Assembly (NCBI GenBank): GCA_034189695.1
Contig: JAXHUA010000179.1
Location: 1-14,793 of the forward strand
Source: JAXHUA01 sp034189695
GTDB lineage: Bacteria; Chloroflexota; Dehalococcoidia; E44-bin15
Length of the DNA: 14,793 nt
Direction: 5' to 3'
Position numbers and translations under genes: made by a program. The notes beneath the pieces were generated by a model, which was not told the DNA's origin, did not search any database, and was given only the letters and a program-made list of their open reading frames with translations. This document shows positions 1 through 6,144 of this stretch, piece by piece (the stretch's first letter is position 1; the number at the start of each line of letters is the position of its first letter).

Positions 1-1
1 G

Positions 2-541
2 GCGGCGGTGCTCGTTGGGGCACCGGCGGTTTACGCCGTAGTGAACCCTCGGGCGGCGATACGATGGCTGGTGGACATTGGAATCGCGAAGAGCAGGGCC
101 TGCGCCACGCCGCAGGTACTCAACAGGTGGAAGCGACGGCACAAGCTGTTCATCTCTCTCGGCTTCGTTCTCGTCATGGTGACCGGCGGGCTCCAGTGGT
201 TCCTCAAGGGGTTTGTCCCGTCCGGTGTGTTTAACGTGTCGCTCTTCATTCACGACATCCTCTTCTTCGCCGCTGTGCTCGTGCTGCTGTACCACAGCTA
301 CTTTGAGATGTACTGGTGGGTGTGGAGAAGGCGGTACTGTCGCACGTGTGAAGCTGTCGCCTGCGCTGGCATATGCCCGATGGGGGCCATCGTCGCCAGT
401 GCGGGCGGCGTGGTCCGCGACCCCGCCAAGTGCAACAACTGCCGTCTGTGTATGGAGCACTGCCGGCGGAACGCGCTGTACAAGGAACGTGGCGAGGCAG
501 TACGAATAGGCGTGGGGCCAGGTCGGGATGATGGAAGCTGA
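2..541 (+). CDS. Membrane cytochrome-b-like/4Fe-4S ferredoxin protein, 5' end cut by window edge
   Basis: The reading frame is open to the left edge, so the N-terminus is probably missing; the first start-like codon is GTG at 8. Counted from there, two hydrophobic helices lie at about residues 47-66 and 77-98. H45 sits just before the first, and H82 and H96 lie in the second, as in the diheme cytochrome b subunits of formate dehydrogenases. Two cysteine clusters follow: C111-x2-C114-x4-C119-x3-C123-P and C142-x2-C145-x2-C148-x3-C152, each able to ligate a 4Fe-4S cluster. This suggests an electron-transfer subunit passing electrons between soluble clusters and membrane quinones. Proximity to Sec genes fits a formate dehydrogenase or similar selenoenzyme partner, but no catalytic subunit is visible. 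It is convergent with selA, 46 bp away. The family is fairly clear; the exact complex is unknown. Confidence 0.75.
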   Translation, partial: AAVLVGAPAVYAVVNPRAAIRWLVDIGIAKSRACATPQVLNRWKRRHKLFISLGFVLVMVTGGLQWFLKGFVPSGVFNVSLFIHDILFFAAVLVLLYHSYFEMYWWVWRRRYCRTCEAVACAGICPMGAIVASAGGVVRDPAKCNNCRLCMEHCRRNALYKERGEAVRIGVGPGRDDGS

Positions 542-587
542 GTTGGGCCAGACTGAGTGGCGCGTCGCGCTCTGGCGGCGGTCCTGG

Positions 588-1946
588 TCACGGATTGAGG
601 GCGCCGCGCAGGCGTTGCAGCAGCGCCTCGTCTTCTTCAGGGAGGACGGTGCGCGGGTCGAGGAGCAGCAGGTTCTTCTCTATCCGGCCGATGACCAGGG
701 GTGACCCACTCCGCAGCCTGTCGGCCAGTTCATTGGACCTTCCGGCCCTGATCGCCACCAACCGCGTTGGCAGAGTGCCGCCGGGCAGGCTGCCGCCTCC
801 TACCATCGACTCCCCGTCGACCACCGAAGCCATGTCGCCCAGGCACTGGCTCCACCGCTGCGCCCTCCGCTCGATATCGCCCAGCGGCGTGGATATCATG
901 CGCCAGACAGGGACCTTGCTCTCCGCTTCACCCTTCACGTAGTGGCGCAGGGTGGCTGCGAGCCCGGCCAGCCTTGTCTTATCGATTCGGGCGGCGCGTG
1001 CCAGTGGGTGCCGGCGCAGCTTGTCAACCAGCCTCGCCTCGCCGACGATGATGCCCGCCTGCGGTCCGCCCAGGAGTTTGTCGGCTGAGGACATCGCCAG
1101 GCCGACGCCGGCGGCGATGCTGTGCTGGAGCATGGGCTCCGGGCTCAGGCCGAAGCGGGTCGTATCCAGCAGGCAGCCGCTGCCCAGGTCGTCGAGCACA
1201 AGAAGACTGTGACGCTCGCCGAGCTGTACCAGCTCTTCGAGGTTGACTGCGTGGGTAAACCCCATGACCACGAAGTTGCTCGAGTGGACTCGAAGAAGGG
1301 CGGCCGTGCGCGGGGTTATAGCCTCCTCGTAGTCGGCGACATAGGTGCAGTTGGTGGTGCCCACCTCGACCAGCTTGGCCCCGCTCTGCCGCATAACGGC
1401 GGGCACCCGGAAACCGCCGCCGATCTCCACTGCCTGGCCACGTGATACGATGACCTCCTTGCGTCTCGCCAGGGCGCTGAGCGCAAGGAGCACCCCGGAA
1501 GCATTGTTGTTGACCACGATGCCGGCTTCAGCGCCCGTAATCTGGCAGAGCAGGGACTCGACGTGGACCTGCCGCGAACCTCTGCGGCCGGTGTGCAGGT
1601 CGATTTCGAGATTGGCATACCCCAGGGCGCATTCGTCCATTGCCGCCAGCGCCTCGGCGCTCAGCGGCGCCCTGCCGAGGTTGGTGTGCAGGATGACGCC
1701 GGTGGCGTTTATTACGCGATGCAGGCTCGGTTCGGCCACGGAGCGGGCCAGGCTACAGATGGACTCCGTAAGCTCGTCGAACCCCGGTGCTGGCTGACCG
1801 CGGGAGACCTCCGAGCGCACGCTCTCCAGGTGCCGGCGTATCACGTCCACGATGAAGGTGTGGGAATACTCCTGCTCTAGCAAGCGAATGCGCCTGTCGG
1901 AGAGGAACCTGTCGACGCTTGGCAGGCCGCGAAAATCCTTTTCCAT
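588..1946 (-). CDS. selA: L-seryl-tRNA(Sec) selenium transferase SelA
   Basis: This PLP enzyme converts Ser-tRNA(Sec) to Sec-tRNA(Sec) using selenophosphate made by SelD. From the chosen ATG (1946-1944) it is 452 aa, close to the usual 450-465. It starts with the typical SelA head (FRGLPSVDRFL), has the ATGVILHTNLGRA motif at 81-93 and the PLP lysine K290 in SSADKLLGGPQAG. The frame stays open 38 codons further upstream, but that extension has no family resemblance. No good Shine-Dalgarno precedes the ATG; a promoter whose predicted start point is only a few bases upstream suggests a leaderless mRNA. It diverges from yedE and converges on the gene at the left edge. Identity is very secure; the start is probable. 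Confidence 0.96.
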   Translation of the reverse strand: MEKDFRGLPSVDRFLSDRRIRLLEQEYSHTFIVDVIRRHLESVRSEVSRGQPAPGFDELTESICSLARSVAEPSLHRVINATGVILHTNLGRAPLSAEALAAMDECALGYANLEIDLHTGRRGSRQVHVESLLCQITGAEAGIVVNNNASGVLLALSALARRKEVIVSRGQAVEIGGGFRVPAVMRQSGAKLVEVGTTNCTYVADYEEAITPRTAALLRVHSSNFVVMGFTHAVNLEELVQLGERHSLLVLDDLGSGCLLDTTRFGLSPEPMLQHSIAAGVGLAMSSADKLLGGPQAGIIVGEARLVDKLRRHPLARAARIDKTRLAGLAATLRHYVKGEAESKVPVWRMISTPLGDIERRAQRWSQCLGDMASVVDGESMVGGGSLPGGTLPTRLVAIRAGRSNELADRLRSGSPLVIGRIEKNLLLLDPRTVLPEEDEALLQRLRGALNP

Positions 1947-1956
1947 GTTGAAACGG

Positions 1957-1985
1957 AATCTAGCACAGGGCATGTGGTGTGTCAA
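1957..1985 (-). promoter_or_regulatory. Candidate sigma-70 promoter of selA (extended -10, leaderless)
   Basis: Read on the minus strand: TTGACA (1985-1980), a 17-nt spacer, then TAGATT (1962-1957) preceded by TGC, an extended -10. The predicted start is near 1950, four or five bases from the selA ATG at 1946, which would explain the lack of a ribosome-binding site. Prediction by eye only. Confidence 0.5.
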
Positions 1986-2047
1986 ACAGAGCCGAGCACG
2001 CGGGCCGTATTGAGAGCTCTGCGTGAGCTTCCATCTATTAGTATTAC

Positions 2048-2076
2048 TTGACGTATCCATAAATCATGTTTATAAT
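2048..2076 (+). promoter_or_regulatory. Strong sigma-70 promoter of the yedE-tusA operon
   Basis: TTGACG at 2048-2053, a 17-nt spacer and a perfect TATAAT at 2071-2076. Predicted transcription start is near 2083, giving a leader of about 85 nt before the TTG start of yedE. It faces away from the selA promoter; about 60 bp separate the two -35 boxes and include the palindrome AGAGCTCT at 2013-2020, a possible operator half. Confidence 0.75.
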
Positions 2077-2155
2077 TCATCTTGAACTCAGCCAGCGGAT
2101 GACGTGGTGGGCTGTGGAGGGCGTGGCTCTTTGATGTCTGGATTAATGTGAAGAC

Positions 2156-2163
2156 AAGGAGGT
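2156..2163 (+). promoter_or_regulatory. Ribosome-binding site fixing the TTG start of yedE
   Basis: AAGGAGGT is fully complementary to the 16S rRNA 3' end and lies 4-5 nt before TTG 2168. No ATG or GTG in frame fits this site, so TTG is the start. Confidence 0.85.
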
Positions 2164-2167
2164 CGTC

Positions 2168-3286
2168 TTGTCGCGTGTATCACGATTGTTCACGCCAGGA
2201 GCATTGATCTTCACCTGCGCACTGGTGATAGGTGTCCTGGCGGCTTTGCTGGTAACATGGGGAAACCCGTCCAACATGGGAATCTGTGTCGGCTGCTTCC
2301 TGCGAGATATCTCAGGGGCGCTGAACCTGCACAGCGCCGCGTCGGTACAGTACCTCCGCCCTGAGATAATTGGCTTCGTTCTCGGCAGCTTCGGCGCTGC
2401 GTACACGTTCCGCGAGTTCCGTGCCAGAGGTGGCTCGGCTCCCATCGTCCGTTTCCTTCTCGGTATGCTCGTCATGGTCGGGATACTCATGTTCATGGGC
2501 TGTCCCGTTCGAGCAGTCCTCAGGCTGGCGGGCGGTGACCTCAATGCAGTCCTCGGCCTTGCCGGCACCGCGTTCGGTGCCTTCATCGGGGTTCTCCTGC
2601 TCAGGGGGGGCTTCACCCTGGGGCGCTCCTCGCGCCTGCCCACGGCGGCGGGGTGGGTTATGCCAGCGATAATGCTCGGCCTGCTGGTGCTGGCGATAGT
2701 CGTCCCCAGTTTCATCACGTACAGCACCTCCGGCCCGGGCTCCATGTACGCCCCGCTTCTGGTCTCACTGGCCGTTGGCCTGGTGGTGGGCGTCTTCGCC
2801 CAACGGACCAGGATGTGCTTCGTTGGCGGGTGGCGCGACCTGTTCCTGGTGAGGGACACGTACCTCTTCAAGGCCATAGCCGGGCTTTTCATCGGGGCGC
2901 TGGTGGTGAATCTGATTCTCACCTTCGGCATGGGTGGTGGGTACTTCCGCCTCGGCTTCGAGGGTCAGGCCGCCGCCCACAGCAACCACCTGTGGAACTT
3001 CCTTGGCATGACGCTTGTCGGCATCGGAGCGACTCAGCTCGGTGGGTGCCCGCTGCGCCAGCTGGTGCTCAGCGGTGAGGGCGACACCGACGCCGCCGTA
3101 ACCGTGCTCGGCCTTCTCGCCGGCGCTGCCGTGGCCCACAACTTCGGGCTCGCCAGCAGTGGTGCGGGGCCGACGACCTTGGGGATGTGGGCTGTGGTCA
3201 TCGGCCTGGTCGTGTGCATCGGCCTTGGCCTTCTCGTCGGAGAGAAGGCGATACTCCCGAGCTTCCTGGCGCGGCAGAAAGCGTGA
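2168..3286 (+). CDS. yedE: YedE-family selenium/sulfur transporter (YeeE/YedE membrane protein)
   Basis: A 372-aa inner-membrane protein with about nine or ten hydrophobic helices across its length. Conserved cysteine motifs of the YeeE/YedE family are visible: GICVGCFLRD, MGCPVRAVLRL, RMCFVGGWRD and GGCPLRQLVLSGEGD. Characterised relatives (TsuA) import thiosulfate through such cysteines; the YedE branch found beside Sec genes is thought to move a selenium compound. Here it heads an operon with DUF3343, a ribokinase-fold protein and TusA, next to selA and selD, so a selenium role is the natural reading. The TTG start is set by a perfect ribosome-binding site. Its substrate cannot be told from sequence. 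Confidence 0.92.
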   Translation: MSRVSRLFTPGALIFTCALVIGVLAALLVTWGNPSNMGICVGCFLRDISGALNLHSAASVQYLRPEIIGFVLGSFGAAYTFREFRARGGSAPIVRFLLGMLVMVGILMFMGCPVRAVLRLAGGDLNAVLGLAGTAFGAFIGVLLLRGGFTLGRSSRLPTAAGWVMPAIMLGLLVLAIVVPSFITYSTSGPGSMYAPLLVSLAVGLVVGVFAQRTRMCFVGGWRDLFLVRDTYLFKAIAGLFIGALVVNLILTFGMGGGYFRLGFEGQAAAHSNHLWNFLGMTLVGIGATQLGGCPLRQLVLSGEGDTDAAVTVLGLLAGAAVAHNFGLASSGAGPTTLGMWAVVIGLVVCIGLGLLVGEKAILPSFLARQKA

Positions 3287-3302
3287 AGGATGGGGGGTGT
3301 GG

Positions 3303-3845
3303 ATGGGTCTATTTAAACGTAAGAAGAGGCCACCTTCCAGGGGTGCTGGCCTGGTCATCTTCGCCGACGTCCAGGAGGCGCTCAAGGCGGAGCAGGTTCT
3401 TAAGAGTGCCGGCTATGATGTTCACCTGGTGGCTCCGCCGCTGGCGCTACGAAAGGGCTGTGACCTGGCGGTGGAGATAAACGTGGTAGAGCGCTTCGGC
3501 ATTGAGCGCGCTCTGCTGGCGGGTGGTGTTGCCTTCGTGGACATCGTACCTCTTGGGGCTGGCAGCGGCGAGTTGCTCGACATCGTCAAGGTGACCCACT
3601 TCGGCGAGTGGGTGATGGTGCGTGCAGGGAACATGAAGGTCGCCTTCGAGAAGGCGAGCGGCCTCATCGTCAATACCTCGGGTGGCGGGTGTCCCGACAT
3701 ACCCTACCTCCACGCCGAGTTGGTCGACAGGAGGCTCGCCGAGGCGCCCGACCCCAAGGCGATAGGCTTCACACTGTGCGCCCTGATGCTGCATCGCGCC
3801 CTGGAGGAGTGCCTGCTCCTGTGGGACGGAGGTGGTGGCCGATGA
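3303..3845 (+). CDS. DUF3343 (putative Se/S carrier-like) protein with C-terminal extension
   Basis: A 180-aa soluble protein starting at ATG 3303, 16 nt after yedE, with a GGATGGGGGG purine stretch upstream. Residues about 15-85 resemble DUF3343, a small domain often found beside SelD/YedE/TusA-type genes and proposed to carry selenium or sulfur; C53 in LRKGCDLAVEI is the family-like cysteine. The remaining roughly 95 residues are not part of that short domain and contain SGGGCPDIPYLH with C130, which superficially recalls the CPxP motif of TusA. The stop overlaps the next start as ATGA, implying translational coupling. Biochemical function is unproven. The upstream in-frame extension over the end of yedE is rejected because it would overlap yedE. 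Confidence 0.8.
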   Translation: MGLFKRKKRPPSRGAGLVIFADVQEALKAEQVLKSAGYDVHLVAPPLALRKGCDLAVEINVVERFGIERALLAGGVAFVDIVPLGAGSGELLDIVKVTHFGEWVMVRAGNMKVAFEKASGLIVNTSGGGCPDIPYLHAELVDRRLAEAPDPKAIGFTLCALMLHRALEECLLLWDGGGGR

Positions 3846-4747
3846 TGCTCATCGCGGGCACATTTCCCGACAGAGACCTGCCGTTGACGGTGGGAGAGGT
3901 CCGGGCCGAAGACGGAAGCCTCGTCATCGGCGGCTATCGACTTCCCGGCGCGCAGGGTACCGGCGCTATGATAAGCGCAGCGGCGATGGTTGCCGACTAT
4001 CTCAAGCTCGACCCGCCGCAGGCGGTCGTTGCCGGTGACATCGGCGAGGGTAAAGGCAGTCGCGCCATCTACCAGTACCTTGTCGACAACGTGAAAGCCC
4101 TCAGACCTGAGGTGCTGGCGCTCCACTACTGGCTTCCCGACATGGAACTCACGAAGAGACTGTGCGAGGCGGTGGACAAATGCGACACGAGGCCGATGAT
4201 GGTGGCCGACGCCGCTTCCATGTACTCCGCCAAGGCGGCAGGCCTGGCACCGTCCTTCGACATCTTCACCCCCGACGCCACCGAGATCGCCTTTCTCGCC
4301 GATCCCGACGCTACCCATCCCGCCTACATCGCCAGGCATCTGTTCGATACGGACATCACCCAGACCTTGAGGCTGGTCGAGGCCGCCTATTCCAACGGGA
4401 GCGCGGCGAGACTGATGCTGGTCAAAGGGGCTATCGACTACGTTGTGCGACATGGCGAGATCGTGGCCACCGTCGACGCCCCTGACGTTCCTGCCCTGGA
4501 AGCCATCGGCGGCACCGGAGACACCATCACCGGTCTCGTCTCGGCTTTCGTCTATGCGGGACTGGAGGCGCACGAGGCCGCCATAATCGCCGCGAGGGCC
4601 AACCGCATGGCGGGCCGGTTCGCCGAGGCGACGCCGGCTCACAAAATCTCGCACATCATTGACCAGTTACCCGCCGTCTTCAGGCAGTACCTCTGCCAGT
4701 GGAGCGGGGTCTGCTACATGGGTACTGAAGGGGGACATGATGACTGA
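3842..4747 (+). CDS. Ribokinase-fold protein, NAD(P)H-hydrate dehydratase/sugar-kinase-like
   Basis: A 301-aa protein starting at ATG 3842, overlapping the DUF3343 stop by four bases (ATGA). Residues 223-231, GGTGDTITG, form the anion-hole/catalytic-base motif of ribokinase-like enzymes, with D227 as likely base. FTPDATEI (142-149), LVKGAIDYVV (193-202) and the N-terminal GAQGTGAMISAAA segment resemble ADP/ATP-dependent NAD(P)HX dehydratase (NnrD/CARKD) more than PfkB sugar kinases. No YjeF_N epimerase domain is attached. Position between a selenium transporter/carrier pair and tusA, with translational coupling on both sides, implies a role in the same pathway, perhaps repair of a cofactor or phosphorylation of a small carrier; this is inference. 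The three C-terminal cysteine/tryptophan-rich residues around CQWSGVC (285-291) are unusual. Confidence 0.72.
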   Translation: MMLIAGTFPDRDLPLTVGEVRAEDGSLVIGGYRLPGAQGTGAMISAAAMVADYLKLDPPQAVVAGDIGEGKGSRAIYQYLVDNVKALRPEVLALHYWLPDMELTKRLCEAVDKCDTRPMMVADAASMYSAKAAGLAPSFDIFTPDATEIAFLADPDATHPAYIARHLFDTDITQTLRLVEAAYSNGSAARLMLVKGAIDYVVRHGEIVATVDAPDVPALEAIGGTGDTITGLVSAFVYAGLEAHEAAIIAARANRMAGRFAEATPAHKISHIIDQLPAVFRQYLCQWSGVCYMGTEGGHDD

Positions 4748-4955
4748 GGTAGACGCACGGGGGCTGTCATGCCCGATGCCGGTGATCAAGACCAAGAAGG
4801 CGCTCGACAGTGTGGAGAGCGGTGAAGAAGTCCTGGTCATTCTCAATGACGCCACGGCGCGGGACAACGTGACGCGCCTGGCGAAGAGCAGGAAGTGCAC
4901 CATATCCGAGGCAGTCCAGGGGGATGAGTACCACCTAACCCTGGTCAAGGGATAG
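4737..4955 (+). CDS. tusA: TusA/SirA-family sulfurtransferase-like protein
   Basis: A 72-aa protein with the CPxP signature GLSCPMPVIKTKKAL; C12 is the active-site cysteine that carries persulfide (or, by extension, perselenide). Either ATG 4737 or ATG 4740 could start it; AAGGGGG just upstream serves both. It overlaps the preceding gene by 11 bp and ends the operon. TusA-like domains beside yedE and selD are a recurring theme in selenium metabolism (as in YedF, where a TusA-like domain is fused to another). Here it is a stand-alone protein that plausibly passes selenium toward SelD. General TusA roles in tRNA thiolation cannot be excluded. Confidence 0.88.
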   Translation: MMTEVDARGLSCPMPVIKTKKALDSVESGEEVLVILNDATARDNVTRLAKSRKCTISEAVQGDEYHLTLVKG

Positions 4956-4969
4956 AGAGGTCAAGGTAG

Positions 4970-5003
4970 GGGAGGCGGGGGGATACTCCTCGCCTCCCGT
5001 TTT
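4970..5003 (+). terminator. Rho-independent terminator after tusA
   Basis: GGGAGGCG (4970-4977) pairs perfectly with CGCCTCCC (4991-4998). Three more pairs (one G-U) extend the stem inward, leaving a 7-nt loop. GTTTTG follows, so the U-run is short. It lies 15 bp after the tusA stop and separates that operon from selD-selB; attenuation rather than full termination is possible. Confidence 0.65.
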
Positions 5004-5007
5004 GACG

Positions 5008-5037
5008 TTGTGTGCGCCTAAGCGTTGATGCTAAGAT
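5008..5037 (+). promoter_or_regulatory. Weak candidate promoter of selD-selB
   Basis: TTGTGT (5008-5013), an 18-nt spacer and TAAGAT (5032-5037) preceded by TGC, an extended -10. The boxes are imperfect. A hairpin GCCTGTG-GAG-CACAGGC lies directly after, at 5040-5056. Confidence 0.3.
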
Positions 5038-5039
5038 GA

Positions 5040-5056
5040 GCCTGTGGAGCACAGGC
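5040..5056 (+). promoter_or_regulatory. Stem-loop in the selD leader
   Basis: A perfect 7-bp stem (GCCTGTG 5040-5046, CACAGGC 5050-5056) with a GAG loop, 33 nt before the selD start and without a U-run. It could be an RNA structure or a protein-binding palindrome; function unknown. Confidence 0.4.
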
Positions 5057-5088
5057 GCCTTCAATGCAGGTTGTGAAGGGAGGCATGA

Positions 5089-6141
5089 GTGGACGACAAG
5101 GTGGGGCCGCGGCTCACCGAGACGGTCCGTGGCTCGGGTTGAGCAGCCAAGATAGGTCCGTCGGACCTAGACAAAGCCTTGTGCGGGCTGCCCCTGGTTG
5201 AGGACTCCAACATCATCGTCGGTATGGAAAGCGGTGACGACGCTGGGGTCTACCGGTTGAGCGACGACCTGGCGCTCATCCAGACCATCGACTACATCAC
5301 GCCCATCGTCGACGACCCGTACACCTTCGGCCAGGTCGCGGCGGCCAACGCCCTCAGCGACGTGTACGCTATGGGGGGACGGCCGGTCACGGCGTTGAAC
5401 GTGGTGTGCTTCCCCGTGGGCAGCCAGGACATATCCGTGCTTCGGGACATCCTCAGGGGCGGTCTGGACAAGCTCAGGGAGGCGGGTGTCGCTCTGTTGG
5501 GGGGGCATAGCGTTGAAGATGAGGAGCTCAAGTTCGGTCTGGCCGTAACCGGCGTAGTCCATCCTGCCGGAATAGTCGCCAGGGATACCCTGCAGGTGGG
5601 CGACAAGCTCATCCTGACCAAGGCGATAGGCACCGGCATCGTGACTACGGCCTTGAAGGGCGGCGTTGCGGAGTTGACCGACCTCGAGCCTGTCTACCTC
5701 AGCATGACCACGCTGAACAGGAGGGCGTCGGAGCTAATGGTTGAGGCCAGGTGCCACGCGTGCACCGACGTCACCGGCTTTGGCCTGCTGGGACATGCCT
5801 GTGGAATGATCGAGGACACCGGACTCGGCATTGCTTTCTCCCTGAACTCTGTTCCTCTGTTCTCTGGTACAGGAGAGTATGCCGAGATGGGCCTGGTCCC
5901 CGCCGGTGCACGGCGCAACCGCGACTTCCGTCGCCACCAGGTCGAAGCAGCGTGTGAAGTGAGCGACGAGATGTGGGACATCCTCTTCGACCCGCAGACG
6001 TCGGGCGGGCTGCTCATCGCCGTGCCCTCCGCGGACGCAGATGCGCTCCTGGCGAGCCTGCACCGGGACGGTGTGACTCAAGCCGCCATCGTCGGCGACG
6101 TTGTGGCCCAACCGCAGGGCAAGATCATGATAAAGGAGTGA
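5089..6141 (+). CDS. selD: Selenide, water dikinase SelD, itself a selenoprotein (in-frame TGA = Sec18)
   Basis: SelD makes selenophosphate from selenide and ATP. Conventional calling would begin at TTG 5179 and lose the active site. The real start is GTG 5089, five bases after GGGAGG (5078-5083). Translation then gives LTETVRGSGUAAKIGPSDL, where U18 is TGA 5140-5142 and K21 is the catalytic lysine, matching SelD proteins that carry Sec or Cys followed by K. The product is 350 aa, the normal family length. Further family motifs: ESGDDAGVY, LLGGHSVEDEE, DVTGFGLLGH and DPQTSGGLL. A stem-loop right after the TGA fits a bacterial SECIS. selB follows 3 bp downstream, so the two are co-transcribed. 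Making SelD Sec-dependent creates a feedback need for selenium. Identity is very secure; UGA decoding is strongly supported by homology and context. Confidence 0.96.
5140..5169 (+). promoter_or_regulatory. bSECIS element of selD (Sec codon plus stem-loop)
   Basis: After TGA (5140-5142), TAGGTCC (5153-5159) pairs perfectly with GGACCTA (5163-5169), leaving the loop GTC (5160-5162). The loop begins 17 nt after the UGA and with G. Both features fit the known bacterial SECIS rules: apical loop about 16-37 nt from UGA and a G in the first loop bases. SelB C-terminal winged helices would bind it. Confidence 0.85.
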
Positions 6142-6144
6142 AGA

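Noticed and set aside
531..704. A 57-codon plus-strand frame starting at ATG 531 after the left-edge gene
   Set aside because: It runs almost wholly antisense to the conserved C-terminus of selA and resembles no protein I know; GC-rich DNA gives such shadows readily.
2099..2134. A tiny leader frame before yedE (MTWWAVEGVAL, ending in TGA) that might act as a Sec- or Trp-sensing leader peptide
   Set aside because: No ribosome-binding site, only 11 codons, no hairpin positioned after the TGA that I could pair convincingly; chance is likelier.
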